A DNA stretch of 64,000 nt from positions 310,001 through 374,000 of the forward strand of contig DATGLG010000004.1 in assembly GCA_035294245.1 (NCBI GenBank). The letters are read 5' to 3'. This stretch comes from DATGLG01 sp035294245. GTDB taxonomy: Bacteria; Pseudomonadota; Alphaproteobacteria; JACZXZ01. The notes below the pieces were generated by a model, which searched no databases, was not told where the DNA came from, and saw only the letters and a list, made by a program, of their open reading frames with translations. Each line of letters starts with the position of its first letter. Position 1 is the stretch's first letter. Shown piece by piece: positions 42,556 through 52,532 of this stretch. The position numbers and the translations under genes were made by a program.

Positions 42556-44064
42556 CTATTGGAGCTTGAGGTCGACGACGCGCACGAGGCCGTCGGGATA
42601 GGGCTTGAAGCCGGTGAGCTTCTTCGTATAGCCGTAAATCCACTTGCGGTTATAGAGATAGATGATCGGCAGATCGCGCTGCGCGATCGCATCGACCTCG
42701 TCATAGAGCTTCTTGCGCGCGGCGGTATCGCTCGTCTCGCGCGCCTGGTCCAGCAGCTTGTCGACCTCGGGGTTGCAGTAGCGCCCGTAATTGAGGTTCC
42801 CCTTGCAGGCGAGGAAGGTATAGAGGTTGCCGTCCGGATCGACGCGGCCGCTCCAGCCGATCTGATAGGCTTCGAAGTCGCCCTGCTGCTCGCGATCGAG
42901 GGAGGTCGCGAATTCGACGGCCTTGATCTTGATGGTGATGCCGGCCTGCTGCGCCATCGCCTGGATGACCTGGGCCACCTGCTGGTCGTCGCTCGTCGTC
43001 GGCACCATCAGCTCGATCGTCGGATTGCTGTGCCCCGCCTCCTTGAGGAGCTGCTTGGCCTTGGCGATGTCGGGGCCGGGTACGGGGAAATTCTTGTCGA
43101 ACCACGGGCTCACCGGCGAGAACGGCTGATCGCCCGGAAGGTACTCGCCATTATAGACCGCCTGCACGAGCGCCTTGCGATCGATCGCCAGGGAGAGCGC
43201 CTGGCGGACGCGCGGATCCTTGCCGAAGATCGACGCCGCGCGGGCGCCGTTGCCGATGTTGGCGGTGATGCCGATATAGCCGATCTCGGGAATCGACGCG
43301 ACTTCGAGATTCGGATTGTTGCGCACGGCGGCGACGTCGCTCGGCTGCAGGCGCTCCATGAAATCGAGGCTGCCGGCCTGCAGGTTGGCGACGCGCACGG
43401 CCGCGTCCACGATGGTGCGATACTCGATGCGATCGATGAAGATGTGGCCCTTGTTCCAATACTTGTCGAACTTCTCGACGGTGATGTGGTCCTGGGCCAC
43501 GCGCTCGACGAATTTGTAGGGGCCGGCGCAAACGGGATGAGCCGCGAAGTTCTCGCCCTCCGCCTTGGCCGCCTTGGGCGACACCATCATGCCGGCGCGG
43601 TCGGTCAGTGCCGCGAGCAGCGGCGAGAACGGCGAGGAGAGATCGAGCTTGACCGTCTGGTCGTCAATCACCTCGACGCCCTTGACGGCGCTGATCTCGC
43701 TTTTGCGGTTCGAGCCTTTGAGGTTGAGGTCGCGCTCGATGTTGAACTTGACCGCCTCGGCGTTGAGCGGGGTGCCGTCCTGGAAGAGCACGCCCTGGCG
43801 CAGCTTGATCGTCACCGACTTGTTGTCGGGCGCCCATTGGTAGCTGGCGGCGAGCTGCGGCACGATCTTCAGATCGGGGGTGATGTCGAACAGCTTGTCG
43901 CACAGGCTCGCGAAGACGATGCGTCCGACGAAGGTGCGCGCAACCGCGGGGTCGAGGAGGTCGGGGTCCTCGGCCAGGCCGATGCGCAGCGTCTTGGCCT
44001 GGGCGGCGCCGGCGAGCAGCGCGGTGAGTGCCGCCGCCATCACGAACAGTCTTGCTCGAGGCAT
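42556..44064 (-). CDS. Dipeptide-type ABC transporter substrate-binding protein, DppA-like (family 5)
   Basis: This 502-residue periplasmic receptor has a signal peptide (LFVMAAALTALLAGAAQA-KT). The family-5 start is TLRIGLAEDPDLLDPAVART; further family segments are VTIKLRQGVLFQDGTPLNAE and VRQALSLAIDRKALVQAVYN. It binds a peptide or related solute and delivers it to the DppB/DppC-like permeases. ATG 44064 gives the proper signal peptide. Specificity within family 5 (peptides, nickel, opines, glutathione) is not readable. Confidence 0.94.
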   Translation of the reverse strand: MPRARLFVMAAALTALLAGAAQAKTLRIGLAEDPDLLDPAVARTFVGRIVFASLCDKLFDITPDLKIVPQLAASYQWAPDNKSVTIKLRQGVLFQDGTPLNAEAVKFNIERDLNLKGSNRKSEISAVKGVEVIDDQTVKLDLSSPFSPLLAALTDRAGMMVSPKAAKAEGENFAAHPVCAGPYKFVERVAQDHITVEKFDKYWNKGHIFIDRIEYRTIVDAAVRVANLQAGSLDFMERLQPSDVAAVRNNPNLEVASIPEIGYIGITANIGNGARAASIFGKDPRVRQALSLAIDRKALVQAVYNGEYLPGDQPFSPVSPWFDKNFPVPGPDIAKAKQLLKEAGHSNPTIELMVPTTSDDQQVAQVIQAMAQQAGITIKIKAVEFATSLDREQQGDFEAYQIGWSGRVDPDGNLYTFLACKGNLNYGRYCNPEVDKLLDQARETSDTAARKKLYDEVDAIAQRDLPIIYLYNRKWIYGYTKKLTGFKPYPDGLVRVVDLKLQ

Positions 44065-44114
44065 GGTCGTTCTCCCTGTTTGCCTGGTTCTTGATGTGGT
44101 TTCGCGCGCGCCCG

Positions 44115-45226
44115 TCATGGCGCCTCCTCGGCCCCTTGGGCGCGCGTGAAGAAGGCCTGCAGCCGCTCGAGCCTGGGATTGGGCGGCTCGTCCTCCGGCT
44201 GCGGGATGAGGGCCGTGGCTGCCGGGATCTGGCGCCAGAAATGGCAGGCGGTGAGATGGCCGCGGCCGTCATCCTCGAGGCGCGGCGCCTCTTGCCGACA
44301 GCGCTCCTGCGCATGGGGGCAGCGGGTATGGAAGCGGCAGCCGGGCGGCACGTCGAGGGGGCTCGGCACGTCGCCTTCGAGGATCAGGCGCCGCCGGCGC
44401 GCGCCGGGCTCGGGCAGCGGGATCGCCGAGAGCAGCGCCTGGGTGTAGGGATGGCGCGGCGCTGCGAAGAGGGACTTCTTCCCGGCAAGCTCGACGATCT
44501 TGCCGAGATACATGACGGCGATGCGGTCGGCGATATGCTTCACCACGGCCAAGTCGTGGGCGATGAAGATGTAGCTGAGGCCGAAGCGGCCCTGGAGATC
44601 CTTGAGCAGGTTGACGACCTGCGCGCGCACCGAGACGTCGAGCGCCGAGACGGGCTCGTCGCAGACGAGGAGCTTGGGCTCGACGGCGAGCGCCCGGGCG
44701 ATGCCGATGCGCTGGCGCTGGCCGCCGGAGAACTCGTGGGGATAGCGCCGCGCGTGATGAGGCGAGAGGCCGACGAGGCGCAGCAGCTCCTGCACGCGCT
44801 CCTGCCGCGCGCGGCCGGCGGCGAGGCCGTGAAGGGCCAGGGGCTCGGCGATCATCTCGCCCACGGTCATGCGCGGATTGAGCGAGGCGTAGGGGTCCTG
44901 GAAGATGATCTGCATCTCGCGCCGCAGGGCGCGCATCGCAGCCGGCGACAGGCCCGAGATGTCGCGGCCGTCGAAGCGAATGGTCCCCGCATCGGCCTCG
45001 ATGAGACGCAGCACCAGGCGCCCGGTGGTCGACTTGCCGCAGCCGGACTCGCCGACGAGGGCCAGGGTCTCGCCGGCGCCGACCGCGAAATCGATGCCGT
45101 CGACGGCGCGCACGGCGCCGCGCGCCCGCCCGAAGAAGCCCGATTTCGCCTTGAAATGCTTGAGGAGGCCGTCGACGCGCAGGAGCGGCTCGGCGCCGGC
45201 GCGGGCAGAGCCGAGGGCCGCGGCGC

Positions 45227-45230
<4 letters not shown>
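44115..45230 (-). CDS. Dipeptide-type ABC transporter ATP-binding protein, DppF-like
   Basis: This 371-residue ATPase has Walker A GESGCGKST, the OppF marker IIFQDPYASLNPR, signature FSGGQRQR and Walker B LLVCDEPVSALD. Its C-terminal cysteine-containing extension (CRFHTRCPHAQERCRQEAP) could bind Fe-S. ATG 45230 overlaps the stop of the DppD-like gene as ATGA. The N-terminal insert GFFGRARGAVRAV is family-typical. Confidence 0.95.
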
Positions 45231-46255
<1,025 letters not shown>

Positions 46256-46258
46256 GGC

Positions 46259-46972
46259 TCAGCCCTTTTGCGCGGCCAGGCGGCGCGCGACCTCGGCGTC
46301 GATCGCGGCGCGGTCGTAGATGCCCGAGGGATTGGCGCGGCTCGGCAGGAAGGCCATGAAGGGCCGGAACACCTGGCCGCTGACCTCGTAGAGCCGGCGC
46401 AGCTCGGCGAGGGGCTCGGAATGGTCGTCGACCCGCAAATCGAGGCTGGGATAGAGCTCGGTCGTGAAGATGCGGAGCGCCGCGGATTGTTTGCCCCGCT
46501 TGTCCCCGCCCACGGCCTGCCCGGCGTCGAGGGCGGCGATCAGGCGCTCGGCGAAAGGCAGGCCGCGGCCCGCCTCATAGGTCTTGGCCGTCTCCTCGAT
46601 TACCGCGGCATTGGCCAGCATATTGCCGGCGACGGAGAAATCGGCGCCCGCCACATGTCCGCACCAGCCGATGCACTGCGCCCCGGTGTGCTGGGCGATG
46701 CGCCCCGCCTTGTCGATGAGGTGGAGCTGGCGATGCTCGCGCCCCTCGTCATCGGCCAGGAGGAGTCCCATCGCCTCGGCCGGCGCTAGCCCGTCCGCCA
46801 GGAGGTCGAGCCCGCGCGGTCCGAAGGTCGGATTGACAAGGGCCTGGGTCGAGAGTGCGCCGACCCCGCTCCGCGCATGGGGGCAAAGGGCGCCGACGGC
46901 GAAGAAGCGCGTCGTCACGGCGACGCCAAAGGCGCCGGATGTCGGATCGCGGGCGACGATCGACCAGGTCAT
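46259..46972 (-). CDS. DUF1028-family protein
   Basis: This 237-residue protein of the DUF1028 family (Ntn-hydrolase-like) starts with MTWSIVARDPTSGAFGVAVT. Further family segments are GVGALSTQALVNPTFGPRGL and FSVAGNMLAN. Genes of this family recur beside peptide ABC importers, so a peptidase or amidase role on imported peptides is suspected but unproven. Its stop lies three bases before the DppD-like start, making it the first gene of the operon. Start ATG 46972 precedes the conserved block directly. Confidence 0.85.
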   Translation of the reverse strand: MTWSIVARDPTSGAFGVAVTTRFFAVGALCPHARSGVGALSTQALVNPTFGPRGLDLLADGLAPAEAMGLLLADDEGREHRQLHLIDKAGRIAQHTGAQCIGWCGHVAGADFSVAGNMLANAAVIEETAKTYEAGRGLPFAERLIAALDAGQAVGGDKRGKQSAALRIFTTELYPSLDLRVDDHSEPLAELRRLYEVSGQVFRPFMAFLPSRANPSGIYDRAAIDAEVARRLAAQKG

Positions 46973-47107
46973 GGGGCGGCGTCTCGATCCTCGGATATGC
47001 TCACGACGGTTCTGGCATACGTTGCACCAGCGGGAAAGGCGGCGCAAACGATATGTCAGCTTGGCGGCATTGGGCAGTCACGAGCGCGCGAGGCGCGCGG
47101 CCGCGTT

Positions 47108-48724
47108 TCAGGGCGTGCGTGGCGCCGCGGCCGCTGCTGCACCGCGGAAAAAATCCGCGGCGTCGTGGAAGAGGGCCTCGCGGGAGTCCCGGTGGGTATA
47201 GATCATATGGCCCGCCGCATAGGTCTTGAGCGCGACATTCGCCCGCACCGCGGGATCGAGATTCATCTGGCTGATCGCATAGGCCGAGGCGAAATAGGGG
47301 GTGACGAGATCGAAGAGGCCGTGGGCGATGAGCACCTTGAGATGGGGATTGAAGGTGACTCCGGCCTTGAGGCTGCCGATGGCCTCGGCGAAGCCCTGAT
47401 CGCCGCTCTCCCCATGCCAGTGCCATTGGCGGCCGACCGCCGGGTTGAGCACGAGATAAGGGAGATCGGTATCGAATTTGAGCTCCTCGCGGAGATAGGC
47501 GTTGAAGGCGGGACCGAGGGCGGCGTTGAGCTGAGGCAGGGTGCGGTCCTCGCCGCGAAGGACCGGACTTTCCGGATCGGGGTCGAGGGCCGTGACCGAG
47601 CCGTCATAGAAGCCGACGACGCGGCCGGTGCCATGGAGGAGCATCTTCGCGAACTCGCCGTTGCGGATGCGGCCGCGGCTGCGGGCGACGAGGTCCTTGG
47701 GCAAGCCGGTATAGGCGGCGAGCTTGTCGACGAGCGCCTCTTCCGCCGCCGCGGGGAGCGCATCTCCCTGGGCAAGGCCGGTGAGATAGCCCTCGAGGCT
47801 CCAGCTCTCGACCTCGGCGAGCGCCGCACGGGTGATGCCGCCGGCGGGGTGGGGCAGGCTCGACTTGCCGTGATAGAGCGCCACCGCGGCGAGGGTCGGG
47901 AGCTTGAGCGCCCAGGGCAGCACGCCGTAGCGATTGCTCCGGATCAGCGCGAAGTCGAGCACCGGCGAGATCAGGACGGCGCCGTTGAGAGCGATGCCGA
48001 AATCCGACTGCAGGTGCTCGGCGAGCGAGGCGACGCGGAAGCCGCCATAGCTCTCGCCGACGAGGAATTTCGGCGAGAGCCAGCGGTCGCTGCGCGTGAG
48101 ATAGAGCCGGATGACGCGGCCGAGGGTCAGATTGTCGGCGCGGGTGCCGAAGAAGGGCTTGTCATCGACCTGCTCGCCCTTCGTCGCTTCGCCCTTCTCC
48201 GCTTTCGTGCTCACGCCCCGGCTGAAGCCGGTGCCCACGGGATCGATGAAGACGAGATCGGTGAAGGTGAGCCAGGTCAGCGGGTTGTCCGCGAAGCGCG
48301 CCGGCGGCGACGGCACGGTGCCGTCCGCGTCGAGGACGAGACGGCGGGGACCGATGGCGCCGAGATGGAGATAGGCCGAGGCCGCACCCGGCCCGCCATT
48401 GAAGGCGAAGGTGACGGGGCGATCCTTCTTGTCGGCGCCGTCGAGCGTGTAGCTCACATAGAAGATCCGGGCCTCCGGCAGATCGCCCATGGCGGCGACG
48501 GGCAGGATGCCCGCGACCGCCTGATAGGACAGGTCGCGGCCGTCGATGCGAATGACGTGATGGGTGACGGCGCTCTTATCCGCGGGAAGTACTGCGGCCG
48601 AGGCCGGGCGATGCGCATCGCCCGAGCCCTGCGCCGCCGCCTCCTCCGCTGCGGCTCCAGGCGGCCAGCCGCTCGCCGCGACGAGGAGGAGGGCTGCAAG
48701 AAGGGGGCGCTTGCTTCGCATCAT
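47108..48724 (-). CDS. Exported S10-family serine carboxypeptidase
   Basis: This 538-residue secreted serine carboxypeptidase-like protein has a signal peptide (LLAALLLVAASGWPPGAAA-EE). The family motif FNGGPGAAS forms the oxyanion region, the nucleophile is in VGESYGGFR, and the catalytic His is in AAGHMIYTHRDSR. Bacterial S10 enzymes are periplasmic or secreted and release C-terminal residues. It sits 135 bases upstream of the DUF1028/dipeptide-importer operon on the same strand, so it may supply peptides for uptake. ATG 48724 was chosen; a much longer concatenated frame reaching 49900 is not one gene. Confidence 0.9.
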   Translation of the reverse strand: MMRSKRPLLAALLLVAASGWPPGAAAEEAAAQGSGDAHRPASAAVLPADKSAVTHHVIRIDGRDLSYQAVAGILPVAAMGDLPEARIFYVSYTLDGADKKDRPVTFAFNGGPGAASAYLHLGAIGPRRLVLDADGTVPSPPARFADNPLTWLTFTDLVFIDPVGTGFSRGVSTKAEKGEATKGEQVDDKPFFGTRADNLTLGRVIRLYLTRSDRWLSPKFLVGESYGGFRVASLAEHLQSDFGIALNGAVLISPVLDFALIRSNRYGVLPWALKLPTLAAVALYHGKSSLPHPAGGITRAALAEVESWSLEGYLTGLAQGDALPAAAEEALVDKLAAYTGLPKDLVARSRGRIRNGEFAKMLLHGTGRVVGFYDGSVTALDPDPESPVLRGEDRTLPQLNAALGPAFNAYLREELKFDTDLPYLVLNPAVGRQWHWHGESGDQGFAEAIGSLKAGVTFNPHLKVLIAHGLFDLVTPYFASAYAISQMNLDPAVRANVALKTYAAGHMIYTHRDSREALFHDAADFFRGAAAAAAPRTP

Positions 48725-48833
48725 CGCGTGCTCCGATTGAGACGGGACGCCGAGGGCCTGCGGACGCGCGCGAACGACACTAGCCGAGGGTGCTGCGCCT
48801 GACAATGACGGGTGACGGCGACGGCCAAAGCAA

Positions 48834-48863
48834 GCGAGCCGGCGGAACGCCCCGCCGGCTCGC
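48834..48863 (-). terminator. Strong hairpin terminator after speD
   Basis: A perfect 12-pair GC-rich stem with a six-base loop lies 26 bases after the speD stop. On the transcribed strand it is followed by TTGCTTTGG. Position, pairing and partial T-richness fit an intrinsic terminator. Confidence 0.7.
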
Positions 48864-48888
48864 GGTGGATTGGCGCCGGTCGCTCGGC

Positions 48889-49422
48889 TCAGCTCGCCGC
48901 GGCGTCGGTGACCTCGCCGCGCAGCAGCTCCTGCACGACCATGGCGCTCGGCCTGAAGGCGTGCTCGAGGACGGGGACCGCCTTGTGCGGATCGGCCTTG
49001 CCGCACATGAAGATGTCGAGGGCCGCGTAGCCGCGCTCGGGCCAGGTATGAATGCTGATATGGGATTCGGCCAGCACCGCCACCCCGGAGACGCCGCCAT
49101 TGGGCGTGAAGTGGTGAAGGTGGATGTGCAGCAGCGTGGCGTCGGATCTCTCGACGGCCTCGACCAGCGTGCGCTCGATGAAGGGCACGTCGTCGAGCTT
49201 CTCGGCACCCTTGAGCTCGATGATGAGATGGGTGCCGGCAAAGCACTTGCCGTTGCGCGTGACGAAGTAGTCCTTCGTCGCGCCGCTTTCCATCTCGATG
49301 AATGCCGGAGTTGCACCGGTCGCGGTTCTGGACAGGTCGGGCGTAACCGCTTGCGCCGATGCCGTGGCCGTGCGCTTCGCGAGCCCCAAGTCCATCCCCA
49401 ATTTGAAGCGAGTCGTGGGCAT
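48889..49422 (-). CDS. speD: S-adenosylmethionine decarboxylase proenzyme
   Basis: This 177-residue proenzyme makes decarboxylated S-adenosylmethionine for spermidine synthesis. Self-cleavage at Glu119-Ser120 (LAESHISIHTWPE) creates the pyruvoyl group. Ser120, His125 and Cys140 keep exactly the spacing of the Thermotoga-type enzyme (Ser63, His68, Cys83), so this protein carries about 57 extra N-terminal residues. A GGGGGAG site supports ATG 49422. No speE is adjacent. The start region faces the racemase-family gene. Confidence 0.95.
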   Translation of the reverse strand: MPTTRFKLGMDLGLAKRTATASAQAVTPDLSRTATGATPAFIEMESGATKDYFVTRNGKCFAGTHLIIELKGAEKLDDVPFIERTLVEAVERSDATLLHIHLHHFTPNGGVSGVAVLAESHISIHTWPERGYAALDIFMCGKADPHKAVPVLEHAFRPSAMVVQELLRGEVTDAAAS

Positions 49423-49742
49423 CGCACACTCCCCCAAACCAGAAGATGTCTCGGTCAGGCACGAGATTTCGCCCATATGGGGCATGCGGTCTGGAAATGC
49501 AATAAAAAATTCGCCCGGCATCGGGAATTTCTGTATTCGGAGTCTTAATCCTTTCGCAATCACAGGCGAAACCGCGGGAATGCCGCTCTTGTGCAGTCTT
49601 GCGCGGCGGCTCGCATCGATTCGACTGGTCCAACCGCGACCGTATCGCCCGCTCGCGAAGCCCTTCCGAGTCGCTCCGTTCTGCGGCATGATGACGGCGT
49701 GATCGGCGCGCTCCGGCGCGCCGCGGCGAAGGGAGAGAGAGC
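49423..49742. other. Intergenic region between speD and racemase-family gene
   Basis: This 320-base divergent region has an AT-rich core (about 49500-49560) that should contain the speD promoter. It includes CGGAGTCTT within ATTCGGAGTCTTAAT, also found in a similar context at 37939-37953. The far part near 49600-49740 shows no gene. Confidence 0.35.
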
Positions 49743-50543
49743 ATGAGCCAGGCATTGCGCAAGGCCGCCGAGGGGCAAAGCGAGCTCCTCGTCAACCGGA
49801 TGCATCTCCCCTTCGAGCTCGACGCGGGCGTCTGCGCGCGTGCGGCAATCGGTCTCATGGTGCTGGCGACCGACCACACGATCGAGCACGAGTGGCGCAA
49901 GATGCTCGCTCTCGACGGCGTCGCCTTCTACGAGAGCCGGCTCTACAACTCGACCGAGATCAATCCCGACACGCTGCGGGCCATGGAAGGGCTGCTCAAG
50001 GATGCGGCGGCGGTAATCCGGCCCGGCGAGCGGCTCGACGTCATGGCCTATGGTTGCACCTCGGGCAGCATGGTGATGGGCGAGGAGACGGTCTTCGCGC
50101 GCATCCGCGAGGCGCGGCCGGGAATCGCCTGCACGACGCCGATCACGGCAGCGCTCGCCGCCTTCGGTACCCTTGGCGTCCGGCGCATCGCGCTGCTCAC
50201 GCCCTATATCGACGAGATCAACCAGATGATGCGCCGCTACATCGAGGCGCGCGGAGTCGCAGTGCCGGTCATGGGCTCGTTCAATCACTCGATCGACAAC
50301 GAGGTGGCGCGCATCACCCCCGCCTCGATCGAGGCGGCGGCGCTCGAGCTCGGCCGCCACCCGGGTGTCGATGCCGTCTTCGTCTCCTGCACCAGCCTGC
50401 GCGTCGCCGAGCATGTGGAGGCCTTCGAGGCGAAGCTGGGCAAGCCGGTGACCTCGAGCAATCACGCCATGGCATGGCACGCGCTCCGCCTCGCCGGCTA
50501 CAAGGAGGCCGTGCCCGGCTTCGGTCGTCTGCTGCGGCTCTGA
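49743..50543 (+). CDS. Asp/Glu racemase-superfamily protein (maleate isomerase/EutA-like)
   Basis: This 266-residue protein has the two catalytic-type cysteines of the Asp/Glu/hydantoin racemase superfamily, in YGCTSGS and SCTSLR. The length, the ending GFGRLLRL and segments such as RIALLTPYIDEINQMM are typical of the maleate isomerase/arylmalonate decarboxylase/ectoine-utilisation EutA branch. It could isomerise or racemise a small acid. It is alone on its strand, convergent with a DadA-like gene. The function is only family-level. Confidence 0.85.
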   Translation: MSQALRKAAEGQSELLVNRMHLPFELDAGVCARAAIGLMVLATDHTIEHEWRKMLALDGVAFYESRLYNSTEINPDTLRAMEGLLKDAAAVIRPGERLDVMAYGCTSGSMVMGEETVFARIREARPGIACTTPITAALAAFGTLGVRRIALLTPYIDEINQMMRRYIEARGVAVPVMGSFNHSIDNEVARITPASIEAAALELGRHPGVDAVFVSCTSLRVAEHVEAFEAKLGKPVTSSNHAMAWHALRLAGYKEAVPGFGRLLRL

Positions 50544-50559
50544 CTGGGCGCGGGCGCGC

Positions 50560-51858
50560 CTACGCGGCGCGCGCCGGGGCGTCTCCGGACGGCGCCGCCG
50601 CGGCCCCGTTCCCGTAGCGCGCGAAATCGAGTCCGGCGGTGGCGATTTCCGGCTGGCGACCCAGCATGAGGTCGGCGAGCACACGGCTCGAGCCGCAGGA
50701 CATTGTCCAGCCCATATGGCCCTGCCCGGTATTGAGCCAGAGATTGGCGATGGGCGACGCTCCGATGATGGGCGGGCCGTCGGGCGTCATCGGCCGCAGG
50801 CATGACCAGTAGCGCGGCTTGCTGAAATCGACGCCCTTGGGGAAGAGCTCGCGCGCCACCGCCATCATGGTAGCGAAGTCCTCGGGCCGGTGGCTGTTAT
50901 CATAGCCGGAGAAATCGGCGGTCGCCGTCATGCGCAGGCGGTCGCCCATGCCGCAATAGGCGACGAGCGAGCCCTCGTCGACGCCGCCCACGGTCGGCGC
51001 GAGCGCCGGGTCGATGGGGAGGGTGAGGGAGAAGCCCTTGACCGGATAGACGGGAAGATCGAGGCCCGCCGAGCGCGCCACGATGGGGCTGAAGCTGCCA
51101 AGGGACAGCACATAGGCGTCGCCCGCGACGGGGCCCTTCTCCGTGCGCACGGCGGCGATGCGGCCGCCGCGTGCCTCGAGGCCGAGGATCGGCGTCTCGA
51201 AGCGGAACTCGACGCCGAGGCGCCGGCACCGCTCGGCGAGCTGCAGCGTGAAGAGGTTGCAGTCGCCGCTGCCGTCATTGGGGCAATAGATGGCGCCGGC
51301 GAGCTTGCTCTCGATCGGCTTCAGGGCCGGCTCGATCTCGACGCAGCGCCGGGCGTCGACGATCTCGATCGTCTGGCCCTGCTCCTGCATCAGGGTCATA
51401 TTCCGGATGCCCTGCTGGAAATGCTCGGGGTCGCGGTAGAAGTAGAGCAGGCCCTTCTTGTACTGGTGATAGCTGAGCCCCTCGGCCGCGGCGATCTCCT
51501 CGATCTTCGCCTGGCTGTAGCGGCAGAGGCGGAGCTTGATCAGGGTATTGGCCCTGGCGCTGCCGGCCGTGCAGGCGCGCAAGAATTTGAGGCCCCAGAT
51601 CCAGAAGCGCGGATCGAGGCTGAAATGCATGCGATAGGCGAGGTCCTTGCGCCAGATCGATTGCAGCAGCAGCTTGGGCGCGCGCGGCGAGTTCCAGGTG
51701 AAGGAATGGCCGGGCGCGATCAGCCCCGCATTGGCATAGCTCGTCTCCGCGGCGGCGGCGCTCTGGCGGTCGATCACCACCACCTGATGGCCGGCCTTGG
51801 CCAGGTAATAGGCGGTGGTGACGCCAACCACGCCCGCGCCCAATACGATCGTCTTCAT
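50560..51858 (-). CDS. D-amino acid dehydrogenase-like flavoprotein (DadA family)
   Basis: This 432-residue flavoprotein starts KTIVLGAGVVGVTTAYYLAKAG, the DadA FAD motif. It continues with SYANAGLIAPGHSFTWNSP and ends with the FAD site NTGQGHMGWTMSCGSSRVLADL. Members oxidise D-amino acids at the inner membrane and pass electrons to quinones. It is divergent from phnN and convergent with the racemase-family gene. ATG 51858 was chosen; the open frame upstream crosses the promoter region. Confidence 0.92.
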   Translation of the reverse strand: MKTIVLGAGVVGVTTAYYLAKAGHQVVVIDRQSAAAAETSYANAGLIAPGHSFTWNSPRAPKLLLQSIWRKDLAYRMHFSLDPRFWIWGLKFLRACTAGSARANTLIKLRLCRYSQAKIEEIAAAEGLSYHQYKKGLLYFYRDPEHFQQGIRNMTLMQEQGQTIEIVDARRCVEIEPALKPIESKLAGAIYCPNDGSGDCNLFTLQLAERCRRLGVEFRFETPILGLEARGGRIAAVRTEKGPVAGDAYVLSLGSFSPIVARSAGLDLPVYPVKGFSLTLPIDPALAPTVGGVDEGSLVAYCGMGDRLRMTATADFSGYDNSHRPEDFATMMAVARELFPKGVDFSKPRYWSCLRPMTPDGPPIIGASPIANLWLNTGQGHMGWTMSCGSSRVLADLMLGRQPEIATAGLDFARYGNGAAAAPSGDAPARAA

Positions 51859-51966
51859 GGTTTGCCCCGTCTGCTGTGTGCCCCACGATGCTACGTCATG
51901 GCCGATGGGTTGCAAATACCGCGCGGAGACCGCACCCTCCGAAGCCGCAAGAGAAGGGGAGAAGTC

Positions 51967-52518
51967 GTGGCGGCGAAACGAGGGACCCTCATCCTGGTGG
52001 TGGGGCCGAGCGGGGCCGGCAAGGACAGCTTGATCGCTGCGGCGCGGGCCGCCCTCGCGGGCGAGCGTGGCTTCGTCTTTCCCCGCCGCCTCATCACGCG
52101 GCCGCCCGGCGACGAGGACAGCATCGAGATCTCGTCCGCCGCCTATGAGCGCGCCGTGGCCGCCGGGGAGCTCCTCTTGCATTGGCGCAGCCACGGCTTC
52201 GCCTATGGCATCCCGCGGACCGCCGAGGCGGATCTCGCCGCCGGCAGAACCGTGGTGGCGAATGTGTCGCGCAGCGTGATCGCGGAAGCGGCGCAGCGCC
52301 TCGCCCCGCTCCGGGTGATCCTCGTCACGGCGCCGGTTGCGATTCTCGCCGAGCGGCTGGCGCGGCGCGGCCGTGAGACGGCGGCGGCGATCGCGGAACG
52401 GCTGGCGCGCGCCGCCTATGACATGCCGAAGGGCGTGCCCGTCACCGTCGTCGATAATGGCGGCAGCTTCACCGCAGCGCTCTCGGCCTTCCTCGCGGCG
52501 CTGCGCGACGGCGCGTGA
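51967..52518 (+). CDS. phnN: Ribose 1,5-bisphosphate phosphokinase PhnN
   Basis: This 183-residue kinase-like protein has the P-loop VVGPSGAGKDS at residues ~12-22 and RRLITRPPGDEDSIEISSA, characteristic of PhnN rather than guanylate kinase. It makes PRPP from ribose 1,5-bisphosphate in the C-P lyase pathway. No other phn gene is nearby, so it may serve general PRPP supply. GTG 51967 follows a GGGGAG site; the long open frame upstream is chance. Confidence 0.9.
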   Translation: MAAKRGTLILVVGPSGAGKDSLIAAARAALAGERGFVFPRRLITRPPGDEDSIEISSAAYERAVAAGELLLHWRSHGFAYGIPRTAEADLAAGRTVVANVSRSVIAEAAQRLAPLRVILVTAPVAILAERLARRGRETAAAIAERLARAAYDMPKGVPVTVVDNGGSFTAALSAFLAALRDGA

Positions 52519-52532
52519 TTGCGCCGGCGGGA

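Noticed and set aside
42478..44094. Plus-strand frame of about 540 codons opposite the dipeptide-binding protein gene
   Set aside because: Shadow frame; the minus-strand gene has a signal peptide and family-5 motifs.
46877..48802. Plus-strand frame of about 640 codons opposite the S10 peptidase and DUF1028 genes
   Set aside because: Shadow of the minus-strand genes, with charged low-complexity translation and no recognisable domain.
48725..49900. Extension of the S10 carboxypeptidase frame to a 930-residue protein
   Set aside because: The extra part runs out of phase through speD and intergenic DNA; a signal peptide marks the true start at 48724.
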